11,833 nucleotides of DNA, taken from positions 1 through 11,833 of the forward strand of contig CAKUKL010000026.1 in the NCBI GenBank assembly GCA_934662925.1, written 5' to 3'. The first letter of the stretch is position 1. Every line of letters starts with the position of its first letter. A program made the position numbers and the translations under genes. The DNA comes from an uncultured Oscillospiraceae bacterium. GTDB taxonomy: Bacteria; Bacillota; Clostridia; Oscillospirales; Oscillospiraceae. Under the pieces are notes generated by a model. The model did no database searches. It had not been told where the DNA came from and saw nothing but the letters and a program-made list of their open reading frames with translations. Shown here piece by piece: positions 1 through 5,100 of the stretch.

Positions 1-34
1 CTTTTCGTTCGTGCGAAAAGTCACCAAAAGCACG

Positions 35-55
35 CACAGGGGATAATCCCCTGTG
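35..55. repeat. Near-perfect palindrome
   Basis: Arms CACAGGGGAT (35-44) and ATCCCCTGTG (46-55) are exact reverse complements around a single central base. With no loop to speak of, this looks more like a protein-binding dyad or a repeat terminus than an RNA hairpin. Function is unknown. Confidence 0.6.
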
Positions 56-116
56 TACCCCTTAGTGGGGACTGGCAGAATTTTGGCATTGCCATGCCAC
101 AGAAGCTCTGCCGACT

Positions 117-156
117 ACTTCAGTAAGACATTGCCGTTCTATTTCCGCTGGCGCTG
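117..156. repeat. Degenerate direct repeat, copy 1
   Basis: This 40-bp stretch matches 310-349 in the same orientation at 34 of 40 positions by eye. Both contain GTAAGAC, TGCCGTTCT and TTTCCGCTG at the same offsets. No protein match is evident in either copy. Confidence 0.65.
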
Positions 157-194
157 TTGCGGGTGCATCACCGGAAGCCCGGTGAAGGTTTTTC

Positions 195-238
195 TCGACC
201 CCATTTCTTTTGTTTGCGTACAAAAGAAACGGTGTCGA
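195..238. repeat. Long inverted repeat with TTGCGT loop
   Basis: A perfect 10-bp core, TTTCTTTTGT (204-213) and ACAAAAGAAA (220-229), surrounds the loop TTGCGT. The stem extends outward through a short imperfect part to TCGAC (195-199) and GTCGA (234-238), giving about 17 of 19 paired positions. It resembles the palindrome at 642-669 in base composition and loop. Confidence 0.65.
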
Positions 239-309
239 ACCGCCAAAGAAAATACGCCAAAAGGGTGCGTCAAAATCTTTTGGATTTACGCCACTGACGA
301 AAGGGAACT

Positions 310-349
310 CCTTCGGTAAGACGCTGCCGTTCTCTTTCCGCTGCCGCTG
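310..349. repeat. Degenerate direct repeat, copy 2
   Basis: Second copy of the repeat at 117-156, 193 bp further on. Six substitutions and no gaps separate the two. The distance between the copies suggests a longer unit that was duplicated and then diverged, because the palindromes between them are not themselves repeated exactly. Confidence 0.65.
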
Positions 350-537
350 GTCTGGTGCGGACTTGCTGGAAATGCGCTCGTTAGCGCCACCGCAGCCGCA
401 AGCAAACTTGCAGAGTAGGCGCCTTTCAGGGGCCATACTGACTTTAACAACCACCATTGGAGCGGCAGCGATAAATAGCGGCTTCGCGTGTCGGCTTACC
501 CCGCGCCGGAAATAGAAGGACGCATTTCTTGATTGCG

Positions 538-560
538 CCCCCGTAAAAATCGGGGGTTTT
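538..560 (+). terminator. Terminator-like hairpin, plus strand
   Basis: Arms CCCCCG (538-543) and CGGGGG (551-556) enclose a 7-base A/T loop and are followed by TTTT. The shape fits a short intrinsic terminator for plus-strand transcription arriving from the left, but no plus-strand gene is visible in the window. It may simply be one of the palindromes of this cluster. Confidence 0.35.
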
Positions 561-563
561 CAG

Positions 564-626
564 GGGGAAAATACTATGAGCGAGGGCGCGAACTTCAGCG
601 CCCGAAGTCGAATCCGTATTTTCCCC
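564..626. repeat. Compound hairpin, 11-bp outer stem
   Basis: Outer arms GGGGAAAATAC (564-574) and GTATTTTCCCC (616-626) are perfectly complementary and 41 bases apart. Inside, GGGCGC (584-589) can pair with GCGCCC (598-603). Alternatively ACTTC (592-596) can pair with GAAGT (604-608). The two inner stems exclude each other. The shape resembles a small mobile or REP-type element or a structured RNA, but I cannot assign it to a known family. Confidence 0.55.
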
Positions 627-641
627 TTGAACAATTCTTTG

Positions 642-669
642 GTTACTTTCTGTTTGCACAGAAAGTAAC
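642..669. repeat. 12-bp-stem palindrome with TTGC loop
   Basis: Arms GTTACTTTCTGT (642-653) and ACAGAAAGTAAC (658-669) are perfect reverse complements around the loop TTGC. Two small overlapping stems follow at once: 670-674/679-683 and 675-680/686-691. It belongs with the palindromes at 1-20, 195-238 and 692-718 as a T/C-rich left arm paired with an A/G-rich right arm. Confidence 0.65.
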
Positions 670-691
670 TCGCCAACAGGCGAAACCTGTT

Positions 692-718
692 CTTTTCTCT
701 TCTTTCGAAAGAAGAAAA
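692..718. repeat. TTCTTTCGAAAGAA palindrome
   Basis: CTTCTTTC (699-706) and GAAAGAAG (707-714) form a perfect loop-free dyad. It can be extended on both sides (CTTTT at 692-696, AAAAG at 715-719) if two bases bulge out on the left. On the minus strand its T-rich half follows the hairpin at 725-743, where it could serve as the U-rich tail of the holB terminator. Confidence 0.5.
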
Positions 719-724
719 GCGGTG

Positions 725-743
725 CAAAGGCCTTCGGCCTTTG
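725..743 (-). terminator. Probable holB terminator hairpin
   Basis: CAAAGGCC (725-732) and GGCCTTTG (736-743) pair around a TTC loop and begin 1 base after the holB stop codon. On the minus strand the stem is followed within about 6 bases by a T-rich run (CTTTTCTTCTTTC). The tail is not a pure T tract, so termination strength is uncertain. Confidence 0.55.
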
Positions 744-744
744 G

Positions 745-1494
745 TTATCGAAACAGCTCCGCTGCCATCCACCCCAGCGTATGCCCCGCGCCCACATTGT
801 AAACGGCGTTGTCCCGGCAGGTTTTCAGCACCCGCAGCACCGCCGGGGCACGGCGGTTCCGGGTCAGCTCCGCCGCTGCAAAGGGCTCCGCCGCCGCGAG
901 GATGTCCAGCAGCTGGTCGCCCTTTTTCTTCTCCAGCTCCAGCGCCGTAAGGCCCCGGGCCACCTCCCACTCACTGCCGGTGAGCAGCAGGCGGGCAAGA
1001 TCCCGCCCCCGGGCCGTCAGCTCCGGGTCCGCGGGCTCCTCCTCGGGGGGGAGGGTCAGCGTCTCGCAGCGGGAACGGATGGTGTCCAGCAGCTGCCCCG
1101 GCTGGGCGGTGAGCAGCAGGAAGGCCGTGTAGGCCGGGCCGTCCTCCAGCACCTTGAGCAGGGAATTCTGGGCCACCGGGTTCATGGCCTCCGCCGGGTC
1201 GATGACGTACACCTTCCGCTCGCCCTCGTTGGGCCGAATGTATGCGTCGCCGCGGAGATCCCGGGCCTGATCGGCCACGATCTCCCGCTTGCCCGGGGCG
1301 GGGGAGAGGGTGAACACATCGGGGTGGATGCCCTTTTCCACCTTCATGCAGTGGCGGCAATGGCCGCAGGGCGGGTGCTCCCCGGTACACAGGTAGGCCG
1401 CCGTCATGCGCTTTGCGAAGGCCCGGCGGCTGTCCTGACTGCCGCCGGTAACGATATAGGCGTGGGACAGGGGAGAGGGAATTTCCATGCTCAT
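745..1494 (-). CDS. holB: DNA polymerase III subunit delta-prime (short form)
   Basis: Clamp-loader subunit of the replicative polymerase, an AAA+ family protein acting with delta and tau/gamma to open the sliding clamp. In the 249-aa product I see the N-terminal SHAYIVTGG strand with no intact Walker A loop (GGSQDSRR at 17-24), as is usual for delta-prime. Four cysteines (C36, C43, C46, C49) form the expected zinc module, followed by IHPDV at 56-60. A Walker-B-like segment (VYVIDPAEAMN, 95-105), LLKVLEDGP at 112-120 and the SRC motif at 141-143 complete the set. Family members are usually about 320-330 aa, so the C-terminal collar domain is shortened. It starts 4 bp after the darA stop. The ribosome binding site is weak, and an alternative ATG lies two codons inside (1488), so translational coupling to darA is likely. 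The darA-holB order is conserved in Firmicutes. Confidence 0.9.
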   Translation of the reverse strand: MSMEIPSPLSHAYIVTGGSQDSRRAFAKRMTAAYLCTGEHPPCGHCRHCMKVEKGIHPDVFTLSPAPGKREIVADQARDLRGDAYIRPNEGERKVYVIDPAEAMNPVAQNSLLKVLEDGPAYTAFLLLTAQPGQLLDTIRSRCETLTLPPEEEPADPELTARGRDLARLLLTGSEWEVARGLTALELEKKKGDQLLDILAAAEPFAAAELTRNRRAPAVLRVLKTCRDNAVYNVGAGHTLGWMAAELFR

Positions 1495-1498
1495 GCCG

Positions 1499-1822
1499 TC
1501 AAGCGCGCTCGAACCGGTCCACGTCCACCACGAAAATGGTGGCGCCGCCCACGGTGACCTCCACCGGCATGGACGGGCAGTAGCCGTAGCTCATCTCGGT
1601 GGTGGTGGGGATCATCTGCTTGCGGCTGAAGGAATACTGGTGGATGATGTCGATGACCTGCTGTACCTTTTCCTCATCCACGCCCACGAGAAACGTGGTG
1701 TTGCCCGCCATCAGAAAGCCGCCGGTGGTGGACAGCTTCGTGTGGGAAAAGCCCCCCTGGGTCAGCGCCCGGGCGACGGCGGCGGAGTCGTCATGGTTAA
1801 CGACGGCGATCACAAGTTTCAT
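1499..1822 (-). CDS. darA: Cyclic-di-AMP receptor DarA/PstA (YaaQ family)
   Basis: Small PII-like cytoplasmic protein, trimeric in its family, that binds the second messenger c-di-AMP; its downstream partner is not established. The 107-aa product has the family pattern: a MKLVIAVVN start, THR-LYS-LEU at 28-30, TTGGFLMAGNTTF at 32-44, a loop after about 64, and PVEVTVGGATIFVV at 86-99. Residues matching positions reported for ligand binding in PstA (T28, F36, L37, N41) appear conserved; that comparison is from memory. The frame stays open upstream to 1912, but I chose the ATG at 1822. A strong AGGAGGG lies 7 bases before it, the family length is about 109 aa, and the upstream extension is Pro/Gly/Arg-rich with no homology. 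Likely co-transcribed with holB. The usual neighbours tmk and yaaR are missing here. Confidence 0.93.
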   Translation of the reverse strand: MKLVIAVVNHDDSAAVARALTQGGFSHTKLSTTGGFLMAGNTTFLVGVDEEKVQQVIDIIHQYSFSRKQMIPTTTEMSYGYCPSMPVEVTVGGATIFVVDVDRFERA

Positions 1823-1933
1823 CAAGATCCCTCCTGTACGGCGCGTCCCCAAAGGCCCCGGCCCTTTCCGGGGCGGCGGACCGCCCTTCGATCCCGGCTC
1901 CCGCCGGGTCAATTTGATAATGATACGGACTCA
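1823..1933 (-). promoter_or_regulatory. GC-rich structured leader of darA
   Basis: Between the likely promoter and the darA start lies a leader of roughly 110 nt. Three stems can be drawn: 1855-1861 with 1868-1874 (GCCCCGG/CCGGGGC), 1871-1876 with 1881-1886 (GGGCGG/CCGCCC) and 1893-1897 with 1904-1908. The first two share bases 1871-1874 and therefore exclude each other. No known riboswitch consensus is recognisable. The darA Shine-Dalgarno AGGAGGG is at about 1830-1836, outside the stems. Confidence 0.4.
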
Positions 1934-1970
1934 ATTTATATTATATCCTATTTTCTTCAAATAGGCCAGA
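1914..1970. promoter_or_regulatory. AT-rich promoter zone, both strands
   Basis: On the minus strand a perfect TATAAT sits at 1945-1940. Its position would start a darA transcript near 1933, but the -35 hexamer at 17 bp (TGGCCT) is poor. On the plus strand TTGATA (1914-1919), a 17-bp spacer and TATATT (1937-1942) make a better two-box match that overlaps it and faces the other way. The plus-strand promoter would feed RNA antisense to the 3' end of the large surface-protein gene. The sequence alone cannot say which is used. Confidence 0.4.
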
Positions 1971-2045
1971 TGTTTTTTATTCTCAAGAACAGAGACTATC
2001 AAAAATAATTCCTCCCGCCGCGCGGCGGCCCGCATTTCTGAGACA

Positions 2046-2086
2046 TAAAAAACGGAAACTGCCGGCCAATGGCCGGCAGTTTCCGT
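2046..2086 (-). terminator. Strong intrinsic terminator of the surface-protein gene
   Basis: A perfect 16-bp stem (2052-2067 with 2071-2086) closes on a 3-base loop. Reading the minus strand, it is followed directly by a run of six T (2052-2047 as A on the plus strand). It begins 35 bases after the stop codon of the large minus-strand gene and has the classic form of a rho-independent terminator. It should insulate darA from that gene. Confidence 0.92.
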
Positions 2087-2121
2087 GCAGTTGGAATTGG
2101 GGGGCAAAAGGAGGGAGTATA

Positions 2122-5100
2122 TCAGCGATAGAGGGTGCAGAAGCGCATCAGCATCATGGCCACTTCGGCGCGGGAAGCGGGAGCCTTGGGGCTCAGCGCA
2201 TTGCCGCTGCCCTGAACCACGCCGGAGCCGACGGCCCACTGCATGGCGGCAATCGCGTACTCGCTGACATCGGCGGCGTCAGTGTAGCTGAGGATGTTGG
2301 TGTCCTCGCCGACGCTGACGTCATAGCCGCACTTGACGGCGTAGCGGTACAGCATGGTGGCCAGCTGCTCACGGGTGATGTTGTCCATGGGGCCGAACTG
2401 CTCTGCGGAGTAGCCGTTCACGACGCCGTTGGCGGCGGACCAGGCGATACCGTCGGTGTACCACTTGCCTGCGGCCACGTCCTTAAAGGTGACGGCGGGA
2501 GCGGCGGGGGTACCGGCCAGACGGTGGATCACGGTGGCCAGCATGGCGCGGCTGGTGCTGTCGTTGGGGGCGAAGGTGGTGGCGGAGGTGCCGTTGAACA
2601 GGCCCTTCTCAGTCACGTAATTGACGGCCTCTTCGTACCAGGAGCCGGAAACCACGTCCACGAAGCCGGTCTTGCCGGGCTGGTCGGGCTCAGAGGGCTG
2701 AGTGGGCTCGGTGGGCTGAGTGGGCTGAGTGGGATTGACCACGGGGCCGCTCTCAACGGTGGTGACATAGATCGGGGTATCCAGCGTGTAGGTAATCTCG
2801 TCATACTTGCCGGTGGCGTTATTCATCCGGAAGATGTGCACACCGCCGTCATGGCCGGTGGAGACAACGCTGCCCAGCCATGTGGTATTGGCACCCAGAT
2901 AGATGTTCAGGTAGGTGTCGGTGTAGCCCTTGACGCAAGGCTGGGAGGTGTCTGCGTCGAAGTAGATGTCGCCGTTGAGGTTCATGTTCTCAATGTAGAC
3001 GTTGGCGCGGGTGTAGAAGGGGGCGGGACGGGTGGGGTTCTCGGCCTTGATGAGGTAGGTCTTCTCGGTGGCGCCCACGCCGTAGGTCATGGTGTTGTTG
3101 TTCAGGTGCATATCAATGGTGTTGCCCTGAATGTAAATGCCGTGGGAGTTGCCGCTGAGCTTGCTGTTGGAGACGTTGAACTCGCCGCGCTCGCTGGCCA
3201 GCATACCGAACACATAGCTGTACAGGATGGACTTGTCGTTGCCTTCCAGTACGGAGTTGTCAATGTTCAGCACACCGCAGCCGGCAGTGGAAGCAGCCGC
3301 GTCATGGGCGGTCTTCAGCTCACTGTTGGTGACATAGCCGAAGGTCATGCCGTCGGCCAGAATGCCGCCGCCGCGCTCCTGCGCATAAGCCTTGACGTTG
3401 TCGGCGATGATCAGGCCGCCGCCGAAGTCGGAGGACAGGGCGGAGGTGTTGGCATCGACGGTGGAGTTCCTGATGTCGATGACGGAGCCGTACAGCACGC
3501 AGACGCCGTGGCTGCCCTTACCGTTGCGGTTGGTGATGGTGGAGCCGTCGATGTTCAGGGTTCCGCCAGCCAGCGCGGTGGCACCGCGGCCGGTGAGGGA
3601 CTCGATGGTGGAGTTCTTGATGTTGATGACCGCACCCTCAGTAGCGGCCATAACGGCGTCGCCCTGACCCAGCGTGCTGATGTTCATCAGGTCGGCGGTG
3701 AAGGCGGTAGAGGCGATGATGCTGGATTTGGAGATGGTCAGCTCGCCGGTGGCACAGATGTAAACTGCGGCGGTCTTGCCCTCCGTATCCTTGATCTCGA
3801 TGGTCTGACCGTCAACGCTCTCGGTGGTGTAAGCGCCGTTAGCGATCAGTGTCTTGAGAATGGCGGGGTAGTCGGGATACAGGCGGGCGCCGCCTTCGAC
3901 GTAACCCATCTCATAGGAACGGGGATCGGAGGGCATCACGATGTTGGCGCTGCCAGCATAGGGGTTGTAGTAAATGGTCAGGCCGTTGTAGGTCTTGGTA
4001 GTCAGGTTGTAGCTCTTCTCACCGTAGCCGCGGATACCGGCGATGGTGCCGTAGCCGATGATGCCGGCCACATGGAGGGTGCCGCTCTTGGCATCGGGCG
4101 TCCAGGTGGAGCCGCTCTCGATGCACAGGAACTTGTTGGTGTCGCCGGTGAGGTTGGCACCGCCCTTGGCCCACAGGACCACGGAGTTGATGACGGCCTC
4201 AGCGTCGGCCTTCGTCATGGTGGTCTTGGCGCTGGGCGCGAACTCGCCGATGCCCTCGAGGGACGCGGTGTTCAGGGCCTTGGCCAGCATGGCGTCAAAC
4301 TCAGCGCCGGTGATGGCGGTGTAGGAAGCCGGAGCATTCTCGAGGATGTCGGCAGCCTGCATGGCGGCGTACACGTCGTCAGCCGTGTAGACCATGACCT
4401 GAGTGGGACGCTCGCCCTCGACCTGGCTGGGGATCGTGTAGTAAACGCCGCTGTCCTTCATCAGGGTGGCGATCACGTCGGCGGCCTCGCCGTAGGTCAG
4501 GGCGTGAGCAGTGCGCTCGACCTTCAGAACGCCGTCGCCGGGAACGACAGTAACGCCGGTGATACCGGAGAAGTCGATGTCATTGCCGTCGGCGTCGATG
4601 ACCTTGCCCTTGATAGTCAGGCTGGCGCCCTCGGCGATGGTGGCGGTCAGGGTGCCGTCGCTGGTGGTGATGTAGTTGTCGCCCACCAGATCGATGACCA
4701 TCTCGCCGTCGAACATGCCGTTGTTGGAGAAGCCATCGCGCTGGCTGTTCAGGGTGGTGTAGTTGTCGACCTTGGCCAGAACGTTGCCGTTGGACATGTC
4801 GATCTCGCTGTCCACGAGGGTGACGATGACGCGCTCGCCCTTGGTGGAGGAGGCGAAGGTACTGGAGGTGCTGTTCAGCTTGGAGTTGACCAGCGTCAGG
4901 GAGCCGGTGTCGGTGATGAGGGAGGTGGTATTCTGGAAGGAGGCGGTGCCCACGTTCAGAATGGAGTTCTCAAAGTACTGGGAAGCGAAGCCGTTGCCGC
5001 CCACAGAGTTTCCGTACACGGAGTTCTTGACCACCAGAGTGGTGGGCTCGTCGGTGACGGAGCCGCCGGTGGCGATGGAGTTCTCAAAGACCTGATAGCC

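Larger units (their letters stand above)
1..744. repeat. Hairpin-dense noncoding region
   Basis: No open frame here has a recognisable product or a convincing ribosome binding site, so I treat the stretch as noncoding. Read directly, it holds at least a dozen inverted repeats: arms 1-7/14-20, 35-44/46-55, 84-89/94-99 nested in 74-79/107-112, 168-174/179-185, 195-213/220-238, 257-263/277-283, 374-378/383-387, 398-402/407-411, 538-543/551-556, 564-574/616-626, 642-653/658-669, 670-674/679-683, 675-680/686-691, 699-706/707-714 and 725-732/736-743. It also holds a degenerate 40-bp direct repeat (117-156 and 310-349). It lies downstream of the minus-strand holB gene, so it may be its 3' untranslated region plus an intergenic repeat cluster. 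The left edge is cut by the window. Confidence 0.7.

Noticed and set aside
53..515. Small open frames on both strands in the left region
   Set aside because: Their translations are cysteine/arginine-rich without known domains, they overlap one another and the palindromes, and none has a convincing ribosome binding site.
1..744. CRISPR array
   Set aside because: The repeats are palindromes of different sequence, not identical repeats at regular spacing, and no cas gene is near.
1..744. tRNA or other known RNA gene
   Set aside because: I found no cloverleaf with a TTC-loop and acceptor pairing, and no rRNA-like or RNase P-like segment.
1823..1912. Extended start of DarA
   Set aside because: The extra 30 residues are Pro/Gly/Arg-rich, the family starts at MKLVIAVV, and a strong AGGAGGG precedes the inner ATG.
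2690..2735. Tandem GTGGGCTGA-type repeats as a mobile or regulatory repeat
   Set aside because: They encode the Pro-Thr-Gln-Pro linker before the SLH domains and are ordinary low-complexity coding repeats.
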